Notes: generated from the letters alone by a model not told the origin. Counted from the stretch's first letter, positions 38,712 through 47,091 are shown. The stretch: DNA of 64,000 nucleotides from Actinoplanes lobatus (GCF_014205215.1 NZ_JACHNC010000001.1:1555001-1619000); one strand, 5' to 3'. Numbers and translations are program-made.

Positions 38712-38817
38712 CCTCAGGCCTCCGATCCGCCACGGAAAAGGACACGACGAATGCGAGGTTACGGGCGGTAGCCGTGATATTTCGCGCGCCGCGCCGGAGG
38801 CTCTCCGACCTTCAAGA

Positions 38818-39456
38818 TCATTTAGAGGTACGGGCGCGCCGCCACCGCGCCAGCAGGCCACCCTCGCCGGCGACCTCTTCGCTCGTCATCGCGTAGCCGA
38901 GGTGATCCCGCCAACCACCGTCGATGTGCATGTACCTCTGGTGGTAGGCCTCCTCGCGGAACCCCAGCTTCTCCACCACCCGGCGGCTCGGCCCGTTCTC
39001 CGGCCGGATGTTGACCTCGATCCGGTGCAGCCCGCCCGGCCCGAACGCGTGGTCCACGGCGAGCGCGAGCGCGGTCGGGATCACGCCCCGGCCGGCCACC
39101 CGGTGATCGACCCAGTAGCCCGCGTACGCCGACGCGAACGCCCGCCGCACGATGTTGCCCAGGTTGACGTGGCCGACCAGGCGTTCCCGCCCGTCCTCGA
39201 CCAGGCAGACGGCGAACGGCATGCTGTCGCCGTTGCGGGCGGCCCGTTTCATGTCGCGGTAGACGTAGCCGTAGGCGCGGGGCGAGTTCATCTCCGCCCA
39301 CGGTCCGGGCGGCGCCGACTCCCAGGGCGCCAGCCACGCCTGGTTCGCGATCCGCACCTCGGACCAGGCCCGGGCGTCACCCCGCTTGTACGGCCGGAGC
39401 AGCACGGCCCCGTCCGAGAGCACAGCGGGCCATCCGGGTGTGGTGGCCCCGAGCAT
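38818..39456 (-). CDS. rimJ: RimJ-type GNAT N-acetyltransferase
   Basis: A 212-residue acetyltransferase of the ribosomal-protein-alanine N-acetyltransferase group: VLLRPYKRGDARAWSEVR, then LVGHVNLGNIVRRAFASAY, GYWVDHRVAGRGVIPTALAL and NIRPENGPSRRVVEKLGF. It abuts glp with no gap (39456/39457). The galU-moeA/glp-rimJ-sepX order matches mycobacterial Rv0993-Rv0996. Whether it acts on ribosomal protein S5 or on a division protein is not known. Confidence 0.9.
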   Translation of the reverse strand: MLGATTPGWPAVLSDGAVLLRPYKRGDARAWSEVRIANQAWLAPWESAPPGPWAEMNSPRAYGYVYRDMKRAARNGDSMPFAVCLVEDGRERLVGHVNLGNIVRRAFASAYAGYWVDHRVAGRGVIPTALALAVDHAFGPGGLHRIEVNIRPENGPSRRVVEKLGFREEAYHQRYMHIDGGWRDHLGYAMTSEEVAGEGGLLARWRRARTSK

Positions 39457-40770
39457 TCATCGCCTCCGGTCGAGCAGCAGTACGTCGACGGTCGAGCCGG
39501 CGGCCGCTGTGGTGACCCGTTCGCCGAGCACCAGCAGGCCGTTCGCCTCGGCCAAACCGGAGAGAGTGTACGGCCCTCCGGCGAGCGGCTGCACCGTGTA
39601 ACCGCCACCGCGCCGCTCGGCGACGTGCGCCGGCCGGAACTCGCGCAGCCCACCGGGCGAGGAGACGGTCTCCAGCAGGTGTGCCTTGACCCCGGGACGG
39701 AACACCGGTTCGGCGCCGGCGAGCAGCTGGATCACCGGCCGGGCCAGCACCTCGAAGCCGATCAGGGCGGCGCCCGGCTCTCCGGGCAGGCAGACCACCG
39801 GCACCTCCTCGCCGCCGACGGTGCCGAAGCCGAGCGCGGTGCCCGGGCAGAGGGCGACGTCGGTGAACTCGACGGTGCCGCGGCTCGGACCGGGCCGGGA
39901 CAGCACCCGGCGCAGCATGTCGCCGGGGCCGGTGCCGGTCCCGCCGGTCGTGATGATCAGGTCGGCGCGCAGCGTCTGGTCCTCCAGCAGGCCGCGCAGC
40001 CCTTCCGGGTCGTCGTCACAGATCCCGATCCGGTACGCCAGCGCGCCCGCCTCCACGGCCGCCGCGGTGAGCGCGTGCGAGTTGGCGTCCACCACCTGGC
40101 CTGGCTGGCTGGGCCGGCCCACGTCGACCAGCTCGTCGCCGGTGGCCACGACCACCACCCGGGGGCTGGGCCGGACCAGCACGTGGCCGATCCCGGCGGC
40201 GGCGAAGACGGCGACCATGGGCGGGGCGACGTACGACCCGGCGGCGGCGAGCAGCTGCCCGACGGCGAACTCCTCACCGGCCCGGCGGACCCCGGAACCC
40301 CGTTTCGGGGCGTGCAGGATCTCGACGGCGGCCATGCCCTGATCGGTCCAGTGGACCGGGACGACCACGTCGGCGCCGATCGGCAGCGGCGCCCCGGCCG
40401 CCACCGAGAAGCAGGTGCCCGGGGTGATCCGGACCGGCCGCCAGTGTGCCGCGCCCATGTCGCCGACCACGTTCAGCCGGACCGTACGGGCGGTGTTCTC
40501 GAACTGCCCGAACGACGGGTGCGACCCGATGCGCCCGGCGCCGGCCAGGTCTTCCCATCGGGCCGCGTACCCGTCGATCGCGGCCTGGTCGAACGCCGGG
40601 AACGGATGCGGCGCCACCACGTCGGCGGCGAGCACGTTCCCGTGCGCCTGGGTGAGGTCGAGGTCGAGCGGAGGCAGCGCGCGGAGCCTGCGCAGCACGC
40701 TGCCCAGGTACTCGGCGAGAGGCATCAGCTCGTTGGAAGCGGCCGCCTCGCGATCGGCCGTGGCGGTCAT
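39457..40770 (-). CDS. glp: Gephyrin-like molybdotransferase-family protein Glp (MoeA-like)
   Basis: A 437-residue protein with the MoeA domain order: an N-terminal domain with FPAFDQAAIDGYA, a central beta region (VAAGAPLPIGADVVVPV; GSGVRRAGEEFAVGQ), the MoCF-binding domain (VVVVATGDELV; LIITTGGTGTGPGD) and a C-terminal barrel with VVCLPGEPGAAL. In corynebacteria the homologue Glp binds SepF and the GlpR receptor and links division to polar growth, while true MoeA inserts molybdenum. The operon with sepX/glpR favours the Glp role; molybdenum-cofactor activity is not excluded. It overlaps galU by ATGA. Confidence 0.9.
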   Translation of the reverse strand: MTATADREAAASNELMPLAEYLGSVLRRLRALPPLDLDLTQAHGNVLAADVVAPHPFPAFDQAAIDGYAARWEDLAGAGRIGSHPSFGQFENTARTVRLNVVGDMGAAHWRPVRITPGTCFSVAAGAPLPIGADVVVPVHWTDQGMAAVEILHAPKRGSGVRRAGEEFAVGQLLAAAGSYVAPPMVAVFAAAGIGHVLVRPSPRVVVVATGDELVDVGRPSQPGQVVDANSHALTAAAVEAGALAYRIGICDDDPEGLRGLLEDQTLRADLIITTGGTGTGPGDMLRRVLSRPGPSRGTVEFTDVALCPGTALGFGTVGGEEVPVVCLPGEPGAALIGFEVLARPVIQLLAGAEPVFRPGVKAHLLETVSSPGGLREFRPAHVAERRGGGYTVQPLAGGPYTLSGLAEANGLLVLGERVTTAAAGSTVDVLLLDRRR

Positions 40771-41660
40771 CCCTTCCGGCCGCCGATGAATTCGGTGAGC
40801 CAGGCCCGGAACTCCTCGCCCAGGTCGGGTCGCTGCACCGCGAGCTGGACGACGGCCTGGAGGTAGCCGAGCGGCATGCCGGTGTCGTACCGGTGGCCGC
40901 GGTAGACGATGCCGTGCACCGGCACCCCGTCGGCCAGCATGGCGGCCATCGCGTCGGTCAGCTGGATCTCGCCGCCGTTGCCGGGCTTCGTGTCGGCGAT
41001 GACGTCGAAGATCGAGCCGGGCAGCACGTACCGGCCGAGGACCGCGAGGTTGCTCGGGGCATCCCCCGGCGCCGGCTTCTCCACCAGGCCGGTCACCTCG
41101 ACGACGTCCTCGCCCAGGTCGCTCTCCCGGATCGAGGCGATGCCGTACCGGGAGGTCTCCTCCGGCGCGACCTCCATGAAGGCCAGGACGATGCCGCCGG
41201 TCCGCGCCTGGAGGTCGAGCATGGCCGGGAGCAGCGGCTTGTCCTCCTCGACGAACTCGTCGCCGAGCAGCACCGCGAACGGGTTGTCGCCGACGTGCGA
41301 GGCGGCGCAGCCGACCGCGTGCCCCAGCCCGAGTGGCTCACCCTGCCGGCAGGTGTAGATGTCGGCCAGCTCACTGGACCGGCGCACCGCGGCGAGACGC
41401 TCGTGGTCGCCCTTCTCCTCGAGCCGGGCCTCGACATCCGGCCGCCGGTCGAAGTGGTCCACCATGGCGGTCTTGCCACGGCCGGTGACCAGCAGGACGT
41501 CGGTGATGCCGGCGGACGCGGCCTCCTCGACGATGTACTGGAGAACCGGCCGGTCCACCACCGGCAGCAGTTCCTTGGGCACCGCCTTCGTGGCCGGGAG
41601 GAAGCGGGTCGCGAGTCCCGCCGCGGGAATCACCGCCTTGACGGCGCGCTTCGTCGTCAT
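40767..41660 (-). CDS. galU: UTP-glucose-1-phosphate uridylyltransferase
   Basis: A 297-residue nucleotidyltransferase that makes UDP-glucose, the precursor of glycolipids, wall sugars and, through galE, UDP-galactose. Signatures are VIPAAGLATRFLPATKAVPK at residues 10-29, VLQYIVEEAASAG, LGLGHAVGCA and VEKPAPGDAPSNLAV. The stop overlaps the glp start by 4 bp. It follows a diguanylate cyclase gene by 47 bp on the same strand. Confidence 0.96.
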   Translation of the reverse strand: MTTKRAVKAVIPAAGLATRFLPATKAVPKELLPVVDRPVLQYIVEEAASAGITDVLLVTGRGKTAMVDHFDRRPDVEARLEEKGDHERLAAVRRSSELADIYTCRQGEPLGLGHAVGCAASHVGDNPFAVLLGDEFVEEDKPLLPAMLDLQARTGGIVLAFMEVAPEETSRYGIASIRESDLGEDVVEVTGLVEKPAPGDAPSNLAVLGRYVLPGSIFDVIADTKPGNGGEIQLTDAMAAMLADGVPVHGIVYRGHRYDTGMPLGYLQAVVQLAVQRPDLGEEFRAWLTEFIGGRKG

Positions 41661-41707
41661 TCAGTCACTTCACCTTCACTGGGTTCGTGGCCGGGCATGC
41701 CGCGAGA

Positions 41708-43684
41708 CTATCGGCCGTGGCCGTGTCGCGGCGGCTGCGGCCCACCTGTGGTGGCGGTCGCGGCGTCCAGATGCCCCTCCGCCCCGGCCCGGGAAACCCG
41801 TTCCGCGAGCCGATAGGTGTCCCGCCCGGCGTGCTTCGCGGCGTACAGCGCCTCGTCGGCGGCGTCCAGCACCTGCTGGGCGGTGCCGCCGTGCTCGGGG
41901 AAGACGGCGATCCCGATCGAGACGCTGATCGAGATCCGGTCGTCGAGCCCGGGCCGGCGCGGATCGACCGGCACCGGCCGGTCCCGTACCGCGGCGCCCA
42001 GCCGCTCGGCGACGATCACACCGCCGTACGCGTCCGTCTCCGGCAACAGCACCACGAACTCCTCCCCGCCCTGGCGGAACGCCACGTCGACCTCCCGCAG
42101 CCCGATCCGGATGCGCCGCGCGAACTCGCCCAGCACCTGATCGCCCGCGGTGTGCCCGTACGTGTCGTTCACCTCCTTGAAGTGGTCCAGGTCGAGGACC
42201 AGGACGGTGAGCATCCGGCCGAACCGGCTGGCCCGCTCCACCTCGCGGCGCAGCACCTCACGCAGATAACGGTAGTTCCAGAGGCCGGTCAGCGGATCGG
42301 TCAGCGAAAGACGCTGTGCCTCCTCATGGACCCGGACGTTGTGCACGGCCACCCCGGCCTGCCCCGCGAAGGTCCGCAGCGTCCGCAGGTCGGTGTCCTC
42401 GAACGCGGGCCCGCCCAGCCGGTCGTAGAGGGCCAGCACCCCCAGCGTGCCCGGCTCCGGATCGGTCTCCGGATCGGCCGGCGGCGCGCAGATCGGCACC
42501 GCGAGATACGACTCGCAGACCGGCTCGTCCGGGCTCTGCCCGCCGGTCCCGCGCATCGGCCGGCCGGTCGACGCCACCGTCCCCAGCACGCCGAGGCCCG
42601 GCGGCAGGCGGCGCTGCACCAGCTCGGCCGGCGTCAGATCCCACGCGCCGGTCAGCCCGGCGCCGCAGCGGGCCGCCAGCCGCCCGTCCGACGGGTCGGC
42701 GAGCAGCAGCAGCCCGGCCCGGGCGCCGGTGGCGGTCATCGCGGTGCGCAGGATCACCGGCAGGATCCGGTCCAGGTCGTGCGTACTGGACAGGGTGTCC
42801 CCGAGGATGGCCAGATGACGGCGCAGCTGATCCCGGCTCGCGGTCAGCGCCTGCACGTAGGACTGCAGCTCACGGGTCATCCGGTTGAAGGTCGCGGCGA
42901 GCCGGCCCAGCTCGTCCGGGCGCGGGATCGGCACCCGGGTGTCCAGATCACCGTTCGCCACCCGGTCGGCGGCCCAGGCCAGGTCACCGAGCGGACGGGT
43001 GGTCGACCGGGCCAGCCAGCGGGCGGCCAGGACCGCCACCGCGGCGGTGACCAGCACGATCAGGAACAGGAACGCGTACCGGAGGGTGGGTTCGCCGGTG
43101 GGCACGCTCAGCGTGAGCGGCAACGGCTGGCCGGGCACCGCGGTCAGCTGCCGGGTCGTGCGGGGGCCGGGATCCGGCGCCGGCACGCCGATCGCCACAG
43201 CCACCCCGGCGGCATCAGCGAGCCGCTCCATCAGGGCGGGATCGACGCCCTGGGCGGCGACCACGGTCACTTCGTCGGCGTACGCGTAAGCCGCGAACGC
43301 CGTGGCCGTCCCCCCGGGCACCGGGTCGGCACAGCTGAGCGGCCCGGTCGTCCCGTTCCCGCTGTGGGCCGCCGCACGCCCCAGCAACGGCTGATTCGGA
43401 ACGGTCACGTCCACCGTCGTGGCCAACCCGCGGGCGACCAGCTGATCGGCGACGGCGACCCGGTTCTCGGCCGGAACCACCGCCACCGCGTCGGCTGCGG
43501 CCTGCAACTGGCGGCAGAGAGCACCCACGGCGGCGCTCACGGTGGTGGCCGCGTGGTCCAGGCGTTCGGTGGTCCGATCACGGTTGACGGCACTCACGGT
43601 CAGTGCGACGAAAATCGCCCCGAGCAGGACCGGACCGAGCACGACGACCAGGAATGCACTGGTCAGCCGGCCTCGAAGTGTCAC
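41708..43684 (-). CDS. Membrane GAF-GGDEF diguanylate cyclase
   Basis: A 658-residue sensor. GTG 43684 (VTLRGRLTSAFLVVV) follows a GGGAGG site. Helix 1 is at residues 9-33, an extracytoplasmic sensor spans 34-200, helix 2 is at 203-224, a HAMP linker follows (STTRPLGDLAWAADRVANGD), then a GAF domain (about 295-455) and a GGDEF domain (460-640). The active-site motif is GGEEF at 539-543 and the product-inhibition site RxxD (REVD, 530-533) is intact, so the enzyme should make c-di-GMP from two GTP. It heads the galU-glp-rimJ-sepX run and diverges from the cyclo-ligase gene across 82 bp. Confidence 0.93.
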   Translation of the reverse strand: MTLRGRLTSAFLVVVLGPVLLGAIFVALTVSAVNRDRTTERLDHAATTVSAAVGALCRQLQAAADAVAVVPAENRVAVADQLVARGLATTVDVTVPNQPLLGRAAAHSGNGTTGPLSCADPVPGGTATAFAAYAYADEVTVVAAQGVDPALMERLADAAGVAVAIGVPAPDPGPRTTRQLTAVPGQPLPLTLSVPTGEPTLRYAFLFLIVLVTAAVAVLAARWLARSTTRPLGDLAWAADRVANGDLDTRVPIPRPDELGRLAATFNRMTRELQSYVQALTASRDQLRRHLAILGDTLSSTHDLDRILPVILRTAMTATGARAGLLLLADPSDGRLAARCGAGLTGAWDLTPAELVQRRLPPGLGVLGTVASTGRPMRGTGGQSPDEPVCESYLAVPICAPPADPETDPEPGTLGVLALYDRLGGPAFEDTDLRTLRTFAGQAGVAVHNVRVHEEAQRLSLTDPLTGLWNYRYLREVLRREVERASRFGRMLTVLVLDLDHFKEVNDTYGHTAGDQVLGEFARRIRIGLREVDVAFRQGGEEFVVLLPETDAYGGVIVAERLGAAVRDRPVPVDPRRPGLDDRISISVSIGIAVFPEHGGTAQQVLDAADEALYAAKHAGRDTYRLAERVSRAGAEGHLDAATATTGGPQPPRHGHGR

Positions 43685-43766
43685 ACATCCTCCCGGGAGC
43701 GACCTTCTCTTCCAGCGATGCTGACATAGTGTGCACCGTTTGCCGCATTTCAAAAGGGGGTGTTGC

Positions 43767-44423
43767 ATGTCGGATTTAACCGGTGATGCGGAAAAATCAC
43801 TGCAAATCAAGATCGCGCTGCGCGCACAGCTCCTCACGGTCCGTCGATCACTCTCGGACAAGGCGCTCGCTGCCGCGGCGGCCAAACTTCAAGATCAAAC
43901 CCTTGCTCTGGTACGGGCGGAGCACCCGATCACGATCGCCGCCTATGTCCCGATCGGCTCCGAACCCGGGGGCCTCGATCTCCCGTACCGCCTGGCCGGG
44001 GCACTCCCCGCCGGTGGCCGCCTGCTGCTGCCGGTCCTGCTCCCCGACAACGACCTGGACTGGGCCGAATTCACCGGCGACCTGGCCCCCGCCGCCCGGG
44101 GCCTACGGGAGCCCACCGGCCCCCGACTGGGCCCGGCCGCCCTGCGCGCCGCCGACCTCGTCCTGGTCCCCGCCCTGGCCGTAGCCCTGGACGGCACCCG
44201 CATGGGCCGCGGCGGCGGCTCCTACGACCGAGCCCTGTCCCACCTGGACGCCTCCCACCACGGCGTGGCCATGCCCCGCTCCGGCCCACGGATCGTGGCG
44301 CTCCTCCACGACGGCGAGGACGTCGACACCGTTCCCGCCGAGCCGCACGACCGCCGCGTCCACGCCGTGATCACCCCGACCGGCGGCCTCTCCGTCCGCC
44401 CGGCCCCGAACCACCGGGTGTGA
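43767..44423 (+). CDS. 5-formyltetrahydrofolate cyclo-ligase
   Basis: A 218-residue enzyme that converts 5-formyl-THF to 5,10-methenyl-THF with ATP. The family signature MGRGGGSYDRAL is near residue 148, with LRAQLLTVRRSLS at the N-terminus and VPALAVALDGTRMG before the signature. ATG 43767 is preceded by AAAAGGGGG. It lies 149 bp upstream of the Ruc-type gene, the same order as mycobacterial Rv0992c-Rv0991c. Confidence 0.93.
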   Translation: MSDLTGDAEKSLQIKIALRAQLLTVRRSLSDKALAAAAAKLQDQTLALVRAEHPITIAAYVPIGSEPGGLDLPYRLAGALPAGGRLLLPVLLPDNDLDWAEFTGDLAPAARGLREPTGPRLGPAALRAADLVLVPALAVALDGTRMGRGGGSYDRALSHLDASHHGVAMPRSGPRIVALLHDGEDVDTVPAEPHDRRVHAVITPTGGLSVRPAPNHRV

Positions 44424-44522
44424 CCAGCCCCACTTCGACCCGCGTGAGCGGCCGCATACACCCGCCCGCTTCTCCCTCAGGCCGGGCCCGGAGTGGACGA
44501 ACTGACCTCCGATGCCGCAACA

Positions 44523-44549
44523 TTGGCACTCGGAGTTGGCGAGTGCCAA
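44523..44549. promoter_or_regulatory. CIRCE element (HrcA operator)
   Basis: TTGGCACTC (44523-44531), a 9-base spacer and GAGTGCCAA (44541-44549) form a perfect 9+9 inverted repeat. The CIRCE consensus is TTAGCACTC-N9-GAGTGCTAA; each arm differs at one symmetric position. It sits 23 bp upstream of the Ruc-type gene start, where a bound HrcA repressor would block transcription until heat shock. Confidence 0.88.
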
Positions 44550-44572
44550 GAGCCGATCGATCCGGAGGAGCC

Positions 44573-44929
44573 GTGCCTACCTACCAGTACTCCTGCACCG
44601 AGTGCGGTGAGCAGCTCGAAGCCGTGCAATCCTTCTCCGACCCGGCACTCACCGAGTGCCCGAACTGCCACGGCAAACTCCGCAAGGTGTTCAACTCGGT
44701 CGGTATCGTCTTCAAGGGTTCGGGCTTCTACCGCAACGACTCCCGCTCAGGCAGCGTGAGCGCCGAGAAGCCGGGCGGCGGCGACGCCCCCGCCAAGAAG
44801 CCGGAGACCTCGAGCAGCACCTCGACCTCCACCTCGACGACGTCGCCCCCTTCGACCTCCTCCTCCACCAGCGGCAGCTCGACCTCCTCGTCGAGCAGCG
44901 GTGGGGCAAAGGCCGCGGCCGCTTCCTGA
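44573..44929 (+). CDS. Ruc/FmdB-type zinc-ribbon protein with disordered tail
   Basis: A 118-residue protein starting at GTG 44573, 7 bp after a GGAGGAG site. The N-terminal FmdB zinc ribbon has Cys 8, 11, 29 and 32 (CTEC...CPNC). Residues 50-118 are low complexity: Lys/Pro, then a long Ser/Thr run and an Ala tail. The pattern, the upstream 5-FCL gene and the CIRCE site match M. tuberculosis Rv0991c (Ruc), a redox-regulated chaperone whose zinc-bound cysteines release on oxidation. A simple FmdB-like role cannot be excluded by sequence alone. Confidence 0.88.
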   Translation: MPTYQYSCTECGEQLEAVQSFSDPALTECPNCHGKLRKVFNSVGIVFKGSGFYRNDSRSGSVSAEKPGGGDAPAKKPETSSSTSTSTSTTSPPSTSSSTSGSSTSSSSSGGAKAAAAS

Positions 44930-44950
44930 GCGCACCGCCACCACCCTGAC

Positions 44951-44987
44951 GCGAAGCGCCGAGCCGGCAACCGGCTCGGCGCTTCGC
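44951..44987 (+). terminator. Strong hairpin after the Ruc-type gene
   Basis: Arms 44951-44967 and 44971-44987 are perfect 17-base complements (GCGAAGCGCCGAGCCGG and its inverse) with a CAA loop, 21 bp beyond the stop codon. TGTTCCC follows. One arm is re-used in the tandem repeats immediately downstream. Confidence 0.8.
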
Positions 44988-45072
44988 TGTTCCCACCCCG
45001 AACCCGGCTCGGCGCTGCTCTGTCTCACCCCGAACCCGGCTCGGCGCTTCGCTGTTCTCACCCGAACCCGGC
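44971..45072. repeat. Tandem copies of the terminator arm, about 32-bp unit
   Basis: The segment CCGGCTCGGCGCTTCGCTGT and its flank CCCCGAAC recur: the terminator's right arm (44971), a diverged copy near 45004, a near-exact copy near 45036, and a partial fourth (CCGAACCCGGCCACC) near 45063. It looks like local duplication of the terminator's right half. Confidence 0.75.
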
Positions 45073-45283
45073 CACCGCCTCGATGCGCCGCTGGTTCCCC
45101 TCGCCGTAGCAGGTTTCCTGGCGAGGCGGGGGTTTTCCACATTCGCCCGTCCTCCACAGGCGCCCGCACGGCACCGGGCCACCCGTGCCTAACGTCGATG
45201 CGGTCGCTCTTCCGGCGGCCCGATGTCGACGCGGCCGTTCCCACGACAGCTCGACAGGGTGCGGCGAATCCCTGGAGGCCCTC
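45073..45283. other. Non-coding remainder of the Ruc-SAF gap
   Basis: With the terminator and repeats this completes a 354-bp stretch without a gene. It should hold the promoter for the SAF-like gene. No operator was recognised; open frames here lack coding character. Confidence 0.45.
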
Positions 45284-45790
45284 ATGCCCCGCGCGGCTCC
45301 GGCACGGTCCGGCGAGCGCCTCGATCCCGTGCGATGGCGCCGGCCGAGCCGAGGCATGTTGCTCCGGCTGGCCACGGCCACGGTGCTGTTGATCACAGCG
45401 GCCGCGGTCCTGTGGATCGAGCCGTCCGGCTGCGTGCCGACGGCGGCGACGCCACGGTCGTCTTCGTCCGCGACCGGCGAACCGTCGGCGACGGCTTCCG
45501 GGCAGTCCGCCGCCCGGCCGATCCCACCGGGCAGTGTCGGAGTGCCGGTCCGCCTGGCCGACCCGACAGCCCTGACCGTGGTCCGCCCCGGTAACCGGGT
45601 GGACCTGCTGAGAATCGACGGCGACCGGGACCGGCCCACTCCGGTGGCGAGTTCGGCCCTGGTCCTCGATGTGACCGGAGCCGACGACCCGGTGACCGGC
45701 GGTCTACTTCTGGCCCTCACCCCTGACGAGGCAGACCGCGCGGTAAACACTCCGGCCCGGGGTTTCGCCATCCTGATCCGCCCCGGCTGA
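45284..45790 (+). CDS. CpaB/SAF-like single-pass membrane protein
   Basis: A 168-residue protein. ATG 45284 lies 5 bases after CTGGAGG. A basic cytosolic start (RWRRPSRG) leads to a membrane helix at about residues 25-45, a Ser/Thr/Ala linker, then a small domain with GSVGVPVRLADPTALTVVRP and ALVLDVTGADD that resembles the post-SAF part of RcpC/CpaB pilus-assembly proteins. No pilus genes are nearby. Similar SAF proteins lie next to the Ruc-type gene in other actinobacteria (from memory). Function unknown. Confidence 0.7.
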   Translation: MPRAAPARSGERLDPVRWRRPSRGMLLRLATATVLLITAAAVLWIEPSGCVPTAATPRSSSSATGEPSATASGQSAARPIPPGSVGVPVRLADPTALTVVRPGNRVDLLRIDGDRDRPTPVASSALVLDVTGADDPVTGGLLLALTPDEADRAVNTPARGFAILIRPG

Positions 45791-45825
45791 TCCGCCGAGA
45801 CGCCCCGGGAGACCGGGCCGGGCGG

Positions 45826-46005
45826 TCAGTCCCAGTGGGGCGGGCGGTCCTCGAGCAGGCGGTCATCGTTGGAGTGGCTGCGCTCACCCCAACCGCGCTC
45901 GGTGTCATCACGGGTCTGGTCGGGCAACACCGGTGCCTCTTCGGATTCGAAGTCGACCTCGCGCTCGGCGTCGTTGTCCCGCTCCGGCTCGTCCAGGATG
46001 TCCAC
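45826..46005 (-). CDS. Small acidic hypothetical protein, about 59 aa
   Basis: GTG 46005 gives VDILDEPERDNDAEREVDFE onward, ending in RLLEDRPPHWD. It is highly acidic, with no membrane segment. Small actinobacterial proteins with a C-terminal RPPHW-type ending are known to me only as hypothetical. The frame extends upstream without a better start. It is divergent from the 46064 gene with only 58 bp between them. Confidence 0.5.
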   Translation of the reverse strand: MDILDEPERDNDAEREVDFESEEAPVLPDQTRDDTERGWGERSHSNDDRLLEDRPPHWD

Positions 46006-46063
46006 GACTACGAGGGTAAGCCGCGAGCGTTGCGGCCGTCGTCCCCCTCCGGCTGTACCGTCG

Positions 46064-46396
46064 GTGAACGTGAGTTCCCCCACGCGCCCTCCGGACGACG
46101 ACGCCTACTGGCAGCGGCCAGACCCGTCCACCGATCCACTGGACCGGCCCGAGCCGGCACCCGAACCGGAGACGCCGCCGTACCCGGGCCCGCCCCGAGC
46201 CGAGCCGCCCCCCGCCGACTGGCGCCCGCCGACGATCGCCCACCCGCCGCCGCCGCGCACCCTGCCCCCGCAGGACATGGACGCGCTGGACGAGGCGGAG
46301 GGCTCCGCCCGCACCGTCACCTACGGCGTGGGCCTGGTCGTCGGCGCGATCGCCCTGGTCGTCATCTGCCTGCTCTGCGCCCGGGTCGTGCTCTGA
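46064..46396 (+). CDS. Small tail-anchored Pro-rich membrane protein
   Basis: A 110-residue protein from GTG 46064 (VNVSSPTRPPDDDAYWQRPD); GTG 46070 is an alternative. Residues 1-75 are Pro/Asp/Glu-rich and disordered; a single C-terminal helix at about 86-108 (GVGLVVGAIALVVICLLCAR) should anchor it with the N-terminus in the cytosol. No known domain. Confidence 0.65.
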   Translation: MNVSSPTRPPDDDAYWQRPDPSTDPLDRPEPAPEPETPPYPGPPRAEPPPADWRPPTIAHPPPPRTLPPQDMDALDEAEGSARTVTYGVGLVVGAIALVVICLLCARVVL

Positions 46397-46443
46397 CCGC
46401 TCGCGAAACCCGCCACCCGCGCGCTCGGGAGGTCGGTGCCGGG

Positions 46444-46920
46444 TCAGTAGGTGCCCCAGACGGCCGTGGCTCCGGAGTCTCCGGTCTGGTAGAGGTAGTA
46501 GCCGCTCAGGGCCGCCAGCACCACCAGGACCACGGCAAAGCCGATGTCGGCGGCCTTCGGCAGGGCACGGGGGTCACGGAAGGTGAGGGCGACCAGGACC
46601 AGGGTGACCACGCCGAGGCCGAGGGTGAGCCAGAAGGTGAGCGTCCCGTTCGCCATGTGGCCGTCGAGGATCTCCTTGCCGGCCGGGGAGACCCGCTCCT
46701 TGCTGAGCAGCCGGTCGTAGAACTCGGAACCGGAGAGCATGGTGATCAGGGCGGCGAGCGGCGCCGTGACGGCCAGCAGGCCCACGGCCCAGCCGATCCG
46801 GGAGCGCAATGGCGTGGCGAGGGCGTAGACGATCGCGCCGAGAGCCAGCAGGGGCACGAAGATGACGGCGGCGTGGAGCACGAGGACATGTACCGGCAAG
46901 CCATTGACCTGGTCTAACAC
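46444..46920 (-). CDS. DUF2231 domain membrane protein
   Basis: A 158-residue protein with four membrane helices. GTG 46920 follows AGGAGGAATTG, a near-ideal ribosome-binding site. The N-terminal NGLPVHVLVLHAAVIFVPL carries the His residues of the DUF2231 family; helices lie at about residues 10-33, 40-62, 93-112 and 120-142. The family is predicted to be a membrane redox or heme-linked protein, but its role is unproven. Confidence 0.85.
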   Translation of the reverse strand: MLDQVNGLPVHVLVLHAAVIFVPLLALGAIVYALATPLRSRIGWAVGLLAVTAPLAALITMLSGSEFYDRLLSKERVSPAGKEILDGHMANGTLTFWLTLGLGVVTLVLVALTFRDPRALPKAADIGFAVVLVVLAALSGYYLYQTGDSGATAVWGTY

Positions 46921-47091
46921 CAATTCCTCCTCGATCCGGGGTGTGGCTAGCTTAGGAGTTGCGTGACGCCGCAAACATCCCCTGGCGGCGATTGCCAGCG
47001 AAGCGTGACCGAACCACGCCCTACTCCCTCGACGATCTCAGTGTGATCACCGCCTGTTGGTGAATCCGCGTACCCGTGTTGTCATGGACGG

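Noticed and set aside
38053..40866. A 937-codon plus-strand open frame
   Set aside because: It is antisense to sepX, rimJ and glp, which all have family motifs and overlapping starts and stops; no protein feature is seen in the long frame.
44712..45244. Overlapping minus-strand frames across the Ruc-type gene and its terminator
   Set aside because: They read the hairpin and tandem repeats as repeated RRAGFG-type peptides and have no ribosome-binding site.
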